This document shows, in pieces, positions 11,799 to 23,494 of a stretch of DNA of 64,000 bases (within the stretch, counting starts at the first letter, position 1; every line of letters starts with the position of its first letter). Both the position numbers and the translations under genes were made by a program. The notes under the pieces were generated by a model. It was not told the origin of the DNA. It worked only from the letters and a program-made list of their open reading frames with translations, and made no database searches. Source of the DNA: Novosphingobium sp. GTDB taxonomy: Bacteria > Pseudomonadota > Alphaproteobacteria > Sphingomonadales > Sphingomonadaceae. The DNA lies in assembly GCF_027486195.1 (NCBI RefSeq), contig NZ_JAIXPP010000059.1, forward strand, positions 1-64,000. The letters are read 5' to 3'.

Positions 11799-12194
11799 TC
11801 AGCGCGGGCGGTGCTCTGTACCAAGACCGGCTGTGATGAAGAGCGCAGTCGCCTCCGCCGAAATCAGGTCCATCGTGTGCCACGCGCCGGGCGGATTGAC
11901 CGCGTATTCCCCGGCAACGAGGCGCACTTCGGCGGTTGATCCATCGGCAAGCTCCTGATGCAGCACACCCTCACCGCTGAGCATGAGCACGACTTCGTCG
12001 CCCGCAGGGTGCATTTCCCAGCTGTCCCAGCTCTCGGTGAAAACATGCTGGCTGACGAGGCGGCCTTCCGCGCCGTCAGCCCCGTGGCGGGCCATGTAAT
12101 CGCCATACCAGTCCATGCCGGTGAACGGCGGCTGCGGCACGGCCCGCGCACCGGGCCCGATATGGATGGGGTGCCTATCGAGCCGGTGCGCCAT
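11799..12194 (-). CDS. Cupin-fold protein (ChrR-like)
   Basis: The protein is 131 residues from MAHRLDRHP. EMHPAGDEVVLMLSGEG and GEYAVNPPGAWHT are the two cupin motifs, with metal-ligand candidates His62, Glu67 and His106. The family is diverse (isomerases, dioxygenases, sensors), so only the fold is assigned. It lies 5 bases after the VOC-family gene, so they are probably cotranscribed. A longer minus-strand frame covering both genes is an out-of-frame artefact in its first half. Confidence 0.75.
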   Translation of the reverse strand: MAHRLDRHPIHIGPGARAVPQPPFTGMDWYGDYMARHGADGAEGRLVSQHVFTESWDSWEMHPAGDEVVLMLSGEGVLHQELADGSTAEVRLVAGEYAVNPPGAWHTMDLISAEATALFITAGLGTEHRPR

Positions 12195-12199
12195 GGCTT

Positions 12200-12574
12200 T
12201 CAGCTCCCCATCACGAAAGCGTTGAGCTTGTTGCCATCGGGATCGCGGAAATAGGCCGCATAGAACCCGCCTTCCCCGCGCGGACCCGGAGGGCCTTCGC
12301 AGGTTCCGCCGTTGGCGAGCGCAGCGGCGTATAGCCGGTCCACCTGCGCATTGTCCTTCGCCTCGAGCGCGACCATCACGCCGTTGCCGACGGTGGCGGG
12401 CTCGCCGTTGTAGGGCTTCATCAGGCCGATGCCAGCGGCACCGCCCGCTTCGCCCCACGCGATCGCGCCGTCCCATTCGTACATGCGCTTGGTGCCCAGT
12501 TCGGCGGCCAGCGCATCGTAGAACGCGGCGCCGCGCGCCAGATCGTTGGTCCCCAAAGTTACGTAGCCGATCAT
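12200..12574 (-). CDS. VOC-family (glyoxalase/bleomycin-resistance fold) protein
   Basis: The 124-residue protein starts MIGYVTLGTNDLARGAAFYD, the typical first beta-alpha-beta unit of a VOC protein, and ends with AAYFRDPDGNKLNAF, the typical C-terminal metal-side motif. The usual first metal His is not present at the N-terminus, so a glyoxalase I activity is not supported. The fold includes many lyase, dioxygenase and binding proteins. It is cotranscribed with the cupin gene. Confidence 0.82.
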   Translation of the reverse strand: MIGYVTLGTNDLARGAAFYDALAAELGTKRMYEWDGAIAWGEAGGAAGIGLMKPYNGEPATVGNGVMVALEAKDNAQVDRLYAAALANGGTCEGPPGPRGEGGFYAAYFRDPDGNKLNAFVMGS

Positions 12575-12630
12575 CCAAACCTCCTCTTCGCCGAGTCGCG
12601 ATAATCAGAACATAACACGAACAAAGAAGC

Positions 12631-14448
12631 TTACAACGGGGCGCAGGCAGCCTCCAGCCAGGCGAGGTCCGCGCCGGAGAGCTGCGGGGCGAGGAGCGCC
12701 TCGACCTTTGCGTGATAGGTGTTCCACCACGCGCGCTCGTGTTCCAGCAGCAGCGCAGGCTCGACCAGCGTGCGGTCGATCGGCGCGAAAGTCAGCGTTT
12801 CGAAGCCCATGAACGTGCCCTCGGCGCCGGGGATATCGCGCTCCTCGACGAGGACGAGGTTCTCGATGCGGATGCCGTATTCGCCCGCCTTGTAGTAGCC
12901 GGGCTCGTTGGAGAGGATCATGCCGGGGAGCAGCGCCTGGCCGGTACCAGCCTGTCCGCCTGCCGCCTTGGCGATGCGCTGCGGGCCTTCGTGGACGGCA
13001 AGGAAGCTGCCGACGCCGTGGCCGGTGCCGTGGGCATAGTCGAGCCCCGCCGACCACAGGAACTGCCGCGCGAAGCTATCGAGCTGGCTGCCGTTGGTGC
13101 CCTCGGGGAACACTGCCTGATCAAGCGCGATATGGCCCTTGAGCACGCGGGTGAAGCGGTCCTTCACTTCGGCGGGCGGCGCATCGGGGCCGATCCAGAC
13201 GGTGCGGGTGATGTCGGTCGTACCATCGAGATACTGGCCGCCCGAATCGACGAGATAGACGCTGTTCGGCTCGATCTGGCGGTTGGTATGTTCGTCCACC
13301 TTGTAGTGCGGGCTGGCGCCGTTGGGGCCGGCGGCAGAGATGGTGTCGAACGAAAGATCGCGAAGGAGGCCGGTCTTCTCGCGCTCGGCGCGGAGCGCTG
13401 CGGCGGCGGAGAGCTCGGTTTCGGCGCCCTTTGGCGCGGTATTCGAGAGCCAGTGGAGGAAGCGGGTGATCGCAGCGCCATCGCGCGCCTGCGCGGCGCG
13501 GTGGCCGGCCTGCTCGACCGGGTTCTTGCGGGCCTTGGGCAGCACCGTGGGATCGGTGACAGAGACTGTTTCGGCACCGGCGGCGGCAAGCTGCTGATAG
13601 ATGGCCGCGACCGCACGTTCGGGATCGACCGCGACTTTCTTGCCGGCGAGCGCGGCGAGCGCGGGGGTGAATGCGGCGCGGTCCTGCACACGCACCGCGT
13701 TGCCAAGGTGCTGGGCAAGCTCGGGCGTGACCTTTTCGGGCGCGATGAAGAGGTCTGCCGTGCCGTCGGCATGGGCGAGCACGAAGGAGAGCGCGACCGG
13801 CGTGCAGTCTACATCCGAGCCGCGCATGTTGAGCAGCCAGGCGACCGAATCGAGCGCGGAGATCACGGCGGCATCGAGCCCGCGCGCGGTGAGCCAGGCG
13901 GCGACTTCGGCGCGTTTTTCGTGGGCGGAGGAACCGGCGTATTCGTCTGCATGAACGAGCGCGGGGGCAGCGGAGGGCGCGGGGCGATCCTGCCAGATCG
14001 CGTCGATCGGGTTTTGCTGGACGGCGACAAGCGCGGCCTTGCGGGCCTTCAGCGCAGAGGCGGCGCTATCGGCCCAGCCCTTGCCGTGGAGCCAGGCATC
14101 ATAGCCGATGCGGCCGCCTTCGGGGGCGTTTTCACCCAGCCATGCCGCGACCGAGGTCTGCGGCACCGACTGGTATTCATAGAGCCGGCCATCGACCTGT
14201 TCGCGCACTTGCAGCGTGTAGCGCCCGTCAACGAAGATCGCGGCCTTGTCCTTGAGCACGACAGCGGTGCCCGCCGAGCCGCCGAAGCCGGTCAGCCAGC
14301 CGAGGCGCTGGGCATAGGCGCCGACATATTCGCTCATGTGCTCATCGGAAATGGGGATGACAAAGCCATCGAGTTGCTGCCGCGCGAGTTCCTTGCGCAG
14401 GGCTTCGAGCCGGGCTTCGTGCCCCTGTTGTTCAACTTTCATCAGCAT
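12631..14448 (-). CDS. M24B aminopeptidase P-family metallopeptidase
   Basis: The protein of about 605 residues starts at MLMKVEQQG with AGGAC eight bases upstream; an in-frame extension to 14571 would run into the divergent oligopeptidase gene and is rejected. Creatinase N-terminal domains precede the pita-bread catalytic domain. The metal ligands are visible in DSGGQYLDGTTDITRTVW (two Asp), HGTGHGVGSF (His), EPGYYKAGEYG (Glu) and ETLTFAPID (Glu). The family removes an N-terminal residue next to proline. The two-creatinase-domain architecture of about 600 residues is like XPNPEP1. It is cytosolic. Confidence 0.9.
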   Translation of the reverse strand: MLMKVEQQGHEARLEALRKELARQQLDGFVIPISDEHMSEYVGAYAQRLGWLTGFGGSAGTAVVLKDKAAIFVDGRYTLQVREQVDGRLYEYQSVPQTSVAAWLGENAPEGGRIGYDAWLHGKGWADSAASALKARKAALVAVQQNPIDAIWQDRPAPSAAPALVHADEYAGSSAHEKRAEVAAWLTARGLDAAVISALDSVAWLLNMRGSDVDCTPVALSFVLAHADGTADLFIAPEKVTPELAQHLGNAVRVQDRAAFTPALAALAGKKVAVDPERAVAAIYQQLAAAGAETVSVTDPTVLPKARKNPVEQAGHRAAQARDGAAITRFLHWLSNTAPKGAETELSAAAALRAEREKTGLLRDLSFDTISAAGPNGASPHYKVDEHTNRQIEPNSVYLVDSGGQYLDGTTDITRTVWIGPDAPPAEVKDRFTRVLKGHIALDQAVFPEGTNGSQLDSFARQFLWSAGLDYAHGTGHGVGSFLAVHEGPQRIAKAAGGQAGTGQALLPGMILSNEPGYYKAGEYGIRIENLVLVEERDIPGAEGTFMGFETLTFAPIDRTLVEPALLLEHERAWWNTYHAKVEALLAPQLSGADLAWLEAACAPL

Positions 14449-14503
14449 GGGTCGTGTCCTGAAGCGTATCACCCGCCTTGCGGGCTTATGCTGCACACCA
14501 TAG

Positions 14504-16576
14504 ATGCGGGGAATGACGGAAACCACCCCCACCGCGCCTCCGGTTGCGGCCAAGAAGCCCCATTCCTTCACCCATCACGGCGTGACAATCGAGGATCCCT
14601 ACAACTGGCTGCGCGATCCCGGCTATCCCGAGGTGACGGATACCGAAGTGCTCACGCATCTGGAGGCCGAGAACGCGTGGTTCGAAGCGCGGATGAAGCC
14701 GCATCAGGGCACGGTCGAAACGCTGCTTGCCGAAATGCGCGGGCGCATCAAGGAAGCCGACAAGTCGGTGCCACAGAAGGACGGCGACTGGCTCTACTGG
14801 ATCGAATACGAGGAAGGTGCCGAGTACAAGAAGTGGTGGCGCAGACCGGTCGCGGGCGGGCCAGACGAACTGATCCTCGACGAAGTGGCACTGGCGGAGG
14901 GCAAGGAATACTTCCGGCTGGGCGCGCTTTCGGTCTCGAACGATGGGCGCATGCTGGCCTGGGCGGTGGACGACAACGGATCGGAGCGGTTTACCGCGCG
15001 GATCAAGGTGATCGCGACCGGCGAGGTGCTGCCCGATGTGATCCCCGGCACGCTTTCCGCGCTCATCTGGGCGGCGGGCGACAAGGCGCTGGTCTACAGC
15101 CTCGCCAATGCGCAGTGGCGCACGGACAACGCGCGGCTGCACTGGCTGGGGACGCCGGTGGAAAGCGATGTCGAGCTTTATCATGAGGATGACGAGGGCT
15201 TCCGCGTTTCCGCCGGGCTTTCCGCCAACGACGAATGGCTGGTGATTTCGACCGGCGACCACGAGACGAGCGAAGTGCGGCTGGTGCCCGCTGCCGATCC
15301 GCTCACTGCGCCGCTGCTGGTGCGGGCGCGGCAGACCGGCGTCGAGTACGATGTGGATGTGCGCGGCGAGACGCTGTTCATCCATACCAACGACACCCAC
15401 GAGAATTTCCGCCTCGCCACGGCATCGCTCGCCAGCCCCGGCGAATGGACGACGCTGATCGAGGGGACCGAGGATTTCTATCTTACGGGCTTCGACCTCT
15501 TCCGCGATTTCTATGTGGTCGAAGGCCGGGTGCGGGGGCTCGATCGGATCGAGGTGCGGTATTACGACGATCCCAGCCGGATCGAACCCATCGCATTCCC
15601 GGAAGCGAGCTACGAGGCTTCGCTGGGCGACAACCCGGAATGGGCGATGGACAAGCTGCGGGTCAGCTATGAGTCCATGACCAGCCCGGCTTCGGTCTAT
15701 GACTATCATGTGGGCGAACAGCGGCTCGAACTGCTGAAGACGCAGGAAATCCCGAGCGGCTATGACGCCTCGCTGTATGAAACCGCGCGGCTGGAGATCA
15801 CCGCGCGGGATGGCACGGCAGTGCCGGTCTCCATCGTATGGCGCAAGGGCCGCAAAGCGGGCGGGCCGCTCTATCTCTATGGCTATGGCGCTTATGGCAT
15901 TGCCATCGGGCCGGGCTTTTCAACCACGCGGCTAAGCCTTGTCGACCGCGGCTTTGCTTATGCCATCGCGCATATTCGCGGCGGCGATGATCTGGGGCGG
16001 CGCTGGTACAAGGCGGGCAAGCTTGAGCAGCGCACCAACACGTTCAACGATTTCGTCGATGTGGCAAAGGGGCTGATCGCGGAAGGGTTCACGCAGGCGG
16101 GCCGGATCGCGATTGCGGGCGGCTCGGCAGGCGGCGAACTGATGGGCGCGGTGATCAATTCCGATCCAGCGCTGTGGGGCGCGGTGGCGGCGCATGTGCC
16201 GTTCGTCGATGTGCTGGCGACCATGCTCGATGCTGAACTGCCGCTGACGCCGGGCGAGTGGCCCGAATGGGGCAATCCGATCGAGGACAAGGATGCGTTC
16301 GCGCTGATCCGGTCCTATTCGCCCTACGATCAGGTGCGCGCGCAGGCCTATCCGCCGATGCTGGTGACGGCGGGCCTCAACGATCCGCGCGTGACCTATT
16401 GGGAACCCGCCAAGTGGGTGGCGAAGCTGCGCGAGTTGAAGACCGACGCCAACGACCTGCTGCTCAAGACCAATATGGGCGCAGGGCATGGCGGCAAGTC
16501 CGGTCGGTTCGAGGGGCTGCGCGAGACGGCAGAGGAGTTTGCTTTCATCCTCGCGCAGCTGGGGGTTGCGGCCTGA
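14504..16576 (+). CDS. S9A oligopeptidase B-type serine peptidase
   Basis: The 690-residue protein (or 687 from the ATG at 14513) has an N-terminal beta-propeller and a C-terminal alpha/beta-hydrolase domain. The nucleophile is in GGSAGGELMGA, the acid in LNDPRVTYWEP and the histidine in AGHGGKSGR. RGGDDLGRRWYKAGK is typical of the S9A group. Oligopeptidase B cleaves short peptides after Arg or Lys. There is no signal peptide, so it is cytosolic. It is divergent from the aminopeptidase P gene, from which it is separated by about 55 bases, and is followed after 2 bases by a thioesterase gene. Confidence 0.9.
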   Translation: MRGMTETTPTAPPVAAKKPHSFTHHGVTIEDPYNWLRDPGYPEVTDTEVLTHLEAENAWFEARMKPHQGTVETLLAEMRGRIKEADKSVPQKDGDWLYWIEYEEGAEYKKWWRRPVAGGPDELILDEVALAEGKEYFRLGALSVSNDGRMLAWAVDDNGSERFTARIKVIATGEVLPDVIPGTLSALIWAAGDKALVYSLANAQWRTDNARLHWLGTPVESDVELYHEDDEGFRVSAGLSANDEWLVISTGDHETSEVRLVPAADPLTAPLLVRARQTGVEYDVDVRGETLFIHTNDTHENFRLATASLASPGEWTTLIEGTEDFYLTGFDLFRDFYVVEGRVRGLDRIEVRYYDDPSRIEPIAFPEASYEASLGDNPEWAMDKLRVSYESMTSPASVYDYHVGEQRLELLKTQEIPSGYDASLYETARLEITARDGTAVPVSIVWRKGRKAGGPLYLYGYGAYGIAIGPGFSTTRLSLVDRGFAYAIAHIRGGDDLGRRWYKAGKLEQRTNTFNDFVDVAKGLIAEGFTQAGRIAIAGGSAGGELMGAVINSDPALWGAVAAHVPFVDVLATMLDAELPLTPGEWPEWGNPIEDKDAFALIRSYSPYDQVRAQAYPPMLVTAGLNDPRVTYWEPAKWVAKLRELKTDANDLLLKTNMGAGHGGKSGRFEGLRETAEEFAFILAQLGVAA

Positions 16577-16578
16577 TC

Positions 16579-16965
16579 ATGCATAGCATGACCTTCACCG
16601 CCGGGCCGGAGCACATCGACGTGCTGGGCCATGTGAACAACGCGGTGTGGGTGCAGTGGATGGAAGCGCTTGCCACCTCGCACTGGGAGGCGCTGGCCCC
16701 GGCGGCGTGGCAGGCGGCTTACGTGTGGGTCGTGACGCGGCACGAGATCGACTATCGCGGAAATATCGCGCTGGGCGAAAGCGTGACGGGCGAGACCTTC
16801 GTGCCCGATGCCCCACGCGGGGCGCGGTTCGACCGGCGGGTCGATTTCCGCAACACCGCAGGCAAGGTGATCGTCAGCGCGCGCACGCAATGGGTGCTGA
16901 TCGACAAGGCCAGCGGGCGCATCCAGCGCGTGCCGGCGGAGATGGCGGCGCTGTTTACCGCTTAG
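16579..16965 (+). CDS. 4-hydroxybenzoyl-CoA-type hot-dog acyl-CoA thioesterase
   Basis: The 128-residue protein carries the hot-dog active-site stretch HIDVLGHVNNAVWVQWME with the catalytic Asp and HVNN of the 4HBT/YbgC branch. Members hydrolyse acyl-CoA thioesters; chain specificity is not readable. It starts 2 bases after the oligopeptidase stop codon, so it is in that operon. The last 4 bases overlap the convergent cyclase gene. Confidence 0.85.
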   Translation: MHSMTFTAGPEHIDVLGHVNNAVWVQWMEALATSHWEALAPAAWQAAYVWVVTRHEIDYRGNIALGESVTGETFVPDAPRGARFDRRVDFRNTAGKVIVSARTQWVLIDKASGRIQRVPAEMAALFTA

Positions 16966-18671
16966 CCGGTTCGCAACTGCAATTCTGGCGCAAAGCCGGT
17001 CAGCCGCTCGCGCATCGTGCGGTTGCGCCCCAGGCGCTTGGCTTCATAGAGCAAGCGGTCGCAGTGGCTGTAGAGCACTGCAAATTCCACATCGAGCGTG
17101 CCGGAAAGGTCGTGTTCGACCAGCCCCATGCTGGCGGTGACGACATGGCCGAGGCCCGGCACGGCAGCAGCGATCCGTGTGCTTAGCGCGCGGCGGCAGC
17201 GTTCTGCCCGCTCGGCACTGCCGGGGCCGCGCAGCAGCAGCAGGAATTCCTCACCGCCCATGCGGATCGCGCAGGCTTCGGGATCTTCGGCCAGCGTTGT
17301 CGCGACCACCTTGAGCACCGCATCGCCGACCGCGTGGCCATGCAGGTCGTTGATCCGCTTGAAATGATCGAGATCGATCACCGCCATAGTGCGATAACCG
17401 AGGCAGAACAGATCGTTGAAGCGCCGCTCGATCGAGTGGCGATTCCACAGGCCCGTCAGCGCATCGCGGCCGGCAACGCCTTCAAGCTCGGTCGCGCGCG
17501 CATTGGCAAGGTCGCGCTCGCGCCGCAGTTCAAGGAACCGGATCACGATGCCCAGCGAATTGGCGAGCACTTCGGCCGCAAGCGCAAGCTGGAAAATGAC
17601 GACTGATTCCGTCGGCCGCGCGTTGGGCAGGAGGTAGCTGCCGATGCGGTAGACCCCGACCAGCAGCACAGGGCTCCAGCCGACCATGAGGAACGAGACG
17701 AGCTTGCTGCCGCGCCGCCAGGCATCGGTGATGCCGATAAAGATGATCACGATCGCGAGCGAAATGCCGGAGTAGATGCCCAGCGCGCTCCACGGGCGCA
17801 GTGCCTCGATCGGGAGCGCGGTGAAGATGCCTCCGGCCATGACCAGCGGCGCGCAGCCGACCATCAACCGGCGCAGCCATGGCGATAGCGCATCGGGTTC
17901 GAGGAAGGTGACAAGGAACATCAGCCCCGCCGCGGCCACCGCGCCAAAGCACAGGCTGTTGATCGCGATCTCGGTCGCCGCATCGGGGTTTGCCCCGATG
18001 TGGATGAATCCGGTGCCGATCACAGTCTCCACCAGCATCAGCCCGACCATCACGATGTGCCACAGCACGAACGGACGGCGCAGCACGAGGTAGAAGCCGA
18101 AGTTGAGCAGAAGCGGCACGACCAGCATGCCGCAGATCGCCGCCATCGCGACCACCACGCCCATATCCCAGCCGGATCCTTCAGGCTCGCTATCGAGGCG
18201 CGCCTCGCTGGCGATGGTCTTGTTCCACGGCTGATCGATCCGCACGGTAACAAGGCGCGGGCGCGCCGGGGTCTGCGGCAGGGGCAGGACCATCATCGGC
18301 CCGTCGATCAGATGGTGGGCCGAAGCCGACGAATAGCGCTGCGTGCGGACCTTGCCAGACTCGTCGACCACCCAGATCGTGATGGCACGAAACGGCGAGG
18401 CATGGGTGACAAGGCTCTGCGCGCGCGGCTTGGCCGGATCGGTCAGGCGGTAGCGAAGGAACAGGCTTTCAGGCCCGATGTCGTATTCGGAATCGGAGCA
18501 CATCCACCGGTCCGGCGCGCGGCGCAGGTCTGCGTAGGTTTCTGCGGCGTCAGCCGAGGCATGGCAGGTCTGGCTTGCGACAATAGGCGCCGCAGCGGCA
18601 GGCATGCCGAACAGGCCGGATAGCAATGCCACCAGCCCGAACAGCACAAACTTGCGCCACATCCAGTCCAT
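16962..18671 (-). CDS. Diguanylate cyclase with 7TMR-DISM sensor region
   Basis: The 569-residue protein begins with a signal/anchor segment, then a periplasmic 7TMR-DISM extracellular domain (about residues 35-160), seven transmembrane helices (about 175-380), a short coiled coil and a GGDEF domain. The active-site motif is GGEEF in the context RMGGEEFLLLL, and DLDHFKRINDLHGH holds the metal-binding residues. It should make cyclic di-GMP from two GTP in response to a periplasmic signal, probably a small carbohydrate-like ligand as in other DISM proteins. I did not see a clear RxxD inhibitory site. Confidence 0.9.
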   Translation of the reverse strand: MDWMWRKFVLFGLVALLSGLFGMPAAAAPIVASQTCHASADAAETYADLRRAPDRWMCSDSEYDIGPESLFLRYRLTDPAKPRAQSLVTHASPFRAITIWVVDESGKVRTQRYSSASAHHLIDGPMMVLPLPQTPARPRLVTVRIDQPWNKTIASEARLDSEPEGSGWDMGVVVAMAAICGMLVVPLLLNFGFYLVLRRPFVLWHIVMVGLMLVETVIGTGFIHIGANPDAATEIAINSLCFGAVAAAGLMFLVTFLEPDALSPWLRRLMVGCAPLVMAGGIFTALPIEALRPWSALGIYSGISLAIVIIFIGITDAWRRGSKLVSFLMVGWSPVLLVGVYRIGSYLLPNARPTESVVIFQLALAAEVLANSLGIVIRFLELRRERDLANARATELEGVAGRDALTGLWNRHSIERRFNDLFCLGYRTMAVIDLDHFKRINDLHGHAVGDAVLKVVATTLAEDPEACAIRMGGEEFLLLLRGPGSAERAERCRRALSTRIAAAVPGLGHVVTASMGLVEHDLSGTLDVEFAVLYSHCDRLLYEAKRLGRNRTMRERLTGFAPELQLRTG

Positions 18672-18723
18672 AAGCCCGATTCTAGCGAAAGGGGCTTATT
18701 GGGGAGTTAACTTGGCCGCCCGA

Positions 18724-19839
18724 TCAGGCGAGGAGTTCCTCGACCGGGCGATAGGCATAGCCAAGCTCGCGCGCGACAGCTTCGTAGGTCACTTCGCCGG
18801 CGTGTACATTGAGCCCTGCGGCGAGGTGCGGATTGGCCGCGAGCGCCGCCTTCCAGCCGAGATCGGCGATCTTCAGCGCATGCGGCAGGGTCACGTTGTT
18901 GAGCGCGTACGTGCTGGTGCGGGCGACACCGCCGGGCATGTTGGCGACGCAGTAGTGGACGATGCCATCGACCACATAGGTCGGTTCGGCGTGGGTGGTG
19001 GCGTGGCTGGTTTCGAAGCAGCCGCCCTGATCGATAGCGACATCGACCAGCACCGCACCCGGCTTCATCGTGGCGAGCATCGCGCGCGTGACCAGCTTGG
19101 GCGCGGCAGCACCGGGGATCAGCACCGCGCCGATCACCAGATCCGCTTCGGCGATGCAGTCCGCAAGATTGGCCTGATTGGAGAAGCGCGTCTTGGCGCG
19201 GCTTTCGAAGTGCGTGCCGAGCCGTTCGAGCACATCGGGATCACGGTCGAGAATGGTGACGTCGGCACCAAGGCCGGCGGCCATCTGCGCCGCGTTGAAC
19301 CCGACGACGCCGCCGCCGATCACCGCGACCTTGGCGGGAAGCACGCCCGGCACGCCGCCGAGCAGCACGCCGCGTCCGCCATGCGCCTTTTCCAGCGCGG
19401 TCGCGCCGGCCTGGATCGCCATGCGGCCCGCAACCTGGCTCATCGGCTTGAGCAAGGGGAGCTGGCCTCCGGGGCCGGTCACGGTTTCATAGGCAATCGC
19501 GGTGACACCGGATTTCACGAGATCGGCAGTCTGCTGAGGGTCCGGCGCGAGGTGGAGATAGGTGAAGAGGATCTGACCTTCGCGCAGCTGTGCGCGCTCG
19601 ATCGCCTGCGGTTCCTTGACCTTCACGACCATCTCGCAGCCGGCGAAGATCGTTGCCGCATCGGGCTTGATCACCGCACCGGCGACTTCGTAGTCGCGGT
19701 CCGCCGCGCCGATACCGAGCCCGGCGCCGGTTTCGACCCAAACTTCGTGGCCATGCGCGGCAAGCTCGCGCGCGCTCTCGGGCGTCAGGCCGACGCGGTA
19801 TTCGTGGTTCTTGATTTCACGGACGGTACCGACACGCAT
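18724..19839 (-). CDS. ald: Alanine dehydrogenase
   Basis: The 371-residue protein starts [20 protein letters not shown], the family N-terminus. It has the Rossmann motif [22 protein letters not shown] and the segment [26 protein letters not shown] with the catalytic His and Asp region. It catalyses reversible NAD-dependent deamination of L-alanine to pyruvate and ammonia. The divergent Lrp/AsnC gene and an inverted repeat between them point to Lrp-type control, as with AldR in other bacteria. Confidence 0.95.
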   Translation of the reverse strand: MRVGTVREIKNHEYRVGLTPESARELAAHGHEVWVETGAGLGIGAADRDYEVAGAVIKPDAATIFAGCEMVVKVKEPQAIERAQLREGQILFTYLHLAPDPQQTADLVKSGVTAIAYETVTGPGGQLPLLKPMSQVAGRMAIQAGATALEKAHGGRGVLLGGVPGVLPAKVAVIGGGVVGFNAAQMAAGLGADVTILDRDPDVLERLGTHFESRAKTRFSNQANLADCIAEADLVIGAVLIPGAAAPKLVTRAMLATMKPGAVLVDVAIDQGGCFETSHATTHAEPTYVVDGIVHYCVANMPGGVARTSTYALNNVTLPHALKIADLGWKAALAANPHLAAGLNVHAGEVTYEAVARELGYAYRPVEELLA

Positions 19840-19934
19840 GGCAGGATCCTTTTCGTTCTCGGATGGCGAAAGGATACACGCTGGCGCGCGCGCTGTTTCA
19901 CCTCATTGGCGGTATCGCGGTGCCAGTTTTGGTG

Positions 19935-19971
19935 ATATTTCCTGCTTTAGTACCATTACGCAGGAAAATAT
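19935..19971. promoter_or_regulatory. Inverted repeat between ald and lrp (probable Lrp-type operator)
   Basis: TTTCCTGC (19938-19945) and GCAGGAAA (19960-19967) are perfect 8-bp complements, and flanking ATA/TAT bases extend the match with one bulge. The right arm contains the AGGA ribosome-binding site of the lrp gene (ATG at 19975), so binding could repress lrp itself. The position in the ald-lrp intergenic region supports an operator role. Confidence 0.5.
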
Positions 19972-19974
19972 TGC

Positions 19975-20442
19975 ATGGATCGTATTGATGCCGCGCTGAT
20001 TGATGCACTGCAACATGACTCGTCGCGGCCCATTGCCGCGCTTGCCGAAGCTGTGGCGCTCTCGCCATCGGCATGCCACCGCCGCATCCGCGCGCTGGAG
20101 GAAGCGGGGGTGATCAGCGGCTATGCGGCGAGGATCGATCCGAGACGCGTGGGCCTTGCGGTCGAGGTGTTCGTCGAGATCACGCTGACCAGCCAGAGCC
20201 GCGAAGCGATGGACCGGTTCGAGCGCGCGGTGGGGGATTTCGATGACATCCTCGAATGCCACCTGATGTCGGGCGGGGCGGACTACCTGCTGCGCGTGGC
20301 GGCGGCGGACCTTGATCAGTATGACCATATCCACCGCGATTGTCTGGCGCGGTTGCCGGGTGTCTCCTCGATGCGATCGAGCTTTTCGCTGCGCCGGATC
20401 AAGCGGTTCGCGGGCTACCCGGTGCCGCGCGGGCGGCCATAG
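19975..20442 (+). CDS. Lrp/AsnC-family transcriptional regulator
   Basis: The 155-residue regulator has an N-terminal winged helix-turn-helix (MDRIDAALIDALQHDSSRPI and SACHRRIRALEEAGVISGY) and a C-terminal RAM/AsnC ligand domain containing LECHLMSGGADYLLRV. Such proteins form octamers and bind amino acids. The divergent ald gene makes alanine the likely effector and ald the likely target (inference from context). AGGAAA lies 8 bases before the ATG. Confidence 0.92.
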   Translation: MDRIDAALIDALQHDSSRPIAALAEAVALSPSACHRRIRALEEAGVISGYAARIDPRRVGLAVEVFVEITLTSQSREAMDRFERAVGDFDDILECHLMSGGADYLLRVAAADLDQYDHIHRDCLARLPGVSSMRSSFSLRRIKRFAGYPVPRGRP

Positions 20443-20833
20443 GGGGGGGCTTGCGGGGGCGCTGCGCCTTCTTGTCGGCGCTGTCGAGCAAGGTGAGATC
20501 GTTGCCCGGCTCATCCATGCGATAGCGCTCGCGCAGTTCGAGCTTGAACGCCTCGATCGCCTCCTCATCGGGCAGGTGATCGACCGTGAAGCGGCGCACG
20601 ACGAATTCGCCGGCGCTGTCGAGCACAGTGAGGAAGCGCCCGCTCACGGTCTCGGCCAGATGCGTCATGTCGAGGCCGTCGGCAATCGTCCAGCGATGAC
20701 GGCCCCAGGTGACGATGCGGCGGCCGCAGTGCCGGCAGAGGCTGTAGATCCCGCCATCGTCCTCGTGCACGCGCCACGCCGTCGGCTGATGTTGCCGCGT
20801 GAACCAGCACTGGGACAGCGCTACATAGGGCAC
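20399..20833 (-). CDS. Conserved-looking hypothetical protein with CxxC motif
   Basis: A GTG start (VPYVALSQCW) is preceded by an AAAGG ribosome-binding site and gives 144 residues. The sequence reads as real protein, with CRHCGRRIVTWGRHRW at about 35-50 forming a possible half zinc ribbon, then RFTVDHLPDEEAIEAFKLELRERYRMD. The last 44 bases overlap the 3' end of the convergent lrp gene. I do not recognise a named family. The coding frame continues upstream only as a shadow of ftsK. Confidence 0.6.
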   Translation of the reverse strand: MPYVALSQCWFTRQHQPTAWRVHEDDGGIYSLCRHCGRRIVTWGRHRWTIADGLDMTHLAETVSGRFLTVLDSAGEFVVRRFTVDHLPDEEAIEAFKLELRERYRMDEPGNDLTLLDSADKKAQRPRKPPPMAARAAPGSPRTA

Positions 20834-20984
20834 GCCTTGACCTTTCTCGCTCGTTGAACGCCACCCTAGGTGAGCGATGGGAGACCGGCGGCAGAGACGA
20901 TGGGCAGAGCACGGGGCACCGGTCATGAAGTGAGAACGGCGGCGGCTGGCAAGGATTAAGGGGACGCGAACGCGTCCGGCGCTT

Positions 20985-23384
<2,400 letters not shown>

Positions 23385-23494
23385 GAAACCTGTCCCTTCC
23401 TGCGCTCTTCATGCGCCGAGAGTGGGGATGGCGTCAAGAATTCATGCCGGGCGAAACCCTAGGAATCCCGGCGAGTCGCGGGTTTCTGCGGGTT

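Noticed and set aside
11799..12578. 259-codon minus-strand frame covering both the VOC and cupin genes
   Set aside because: The first half is an out-of-frame reading of the VOC gene; the cupin starts at 12194.
14486..15709. Long minus-strand reading frame opposite oligopeptidase B
   Set aside because: It is antisense to a well-supported peptidase, has no domain and has the Arg/His-rich composition typical of high-GC shadow frames.
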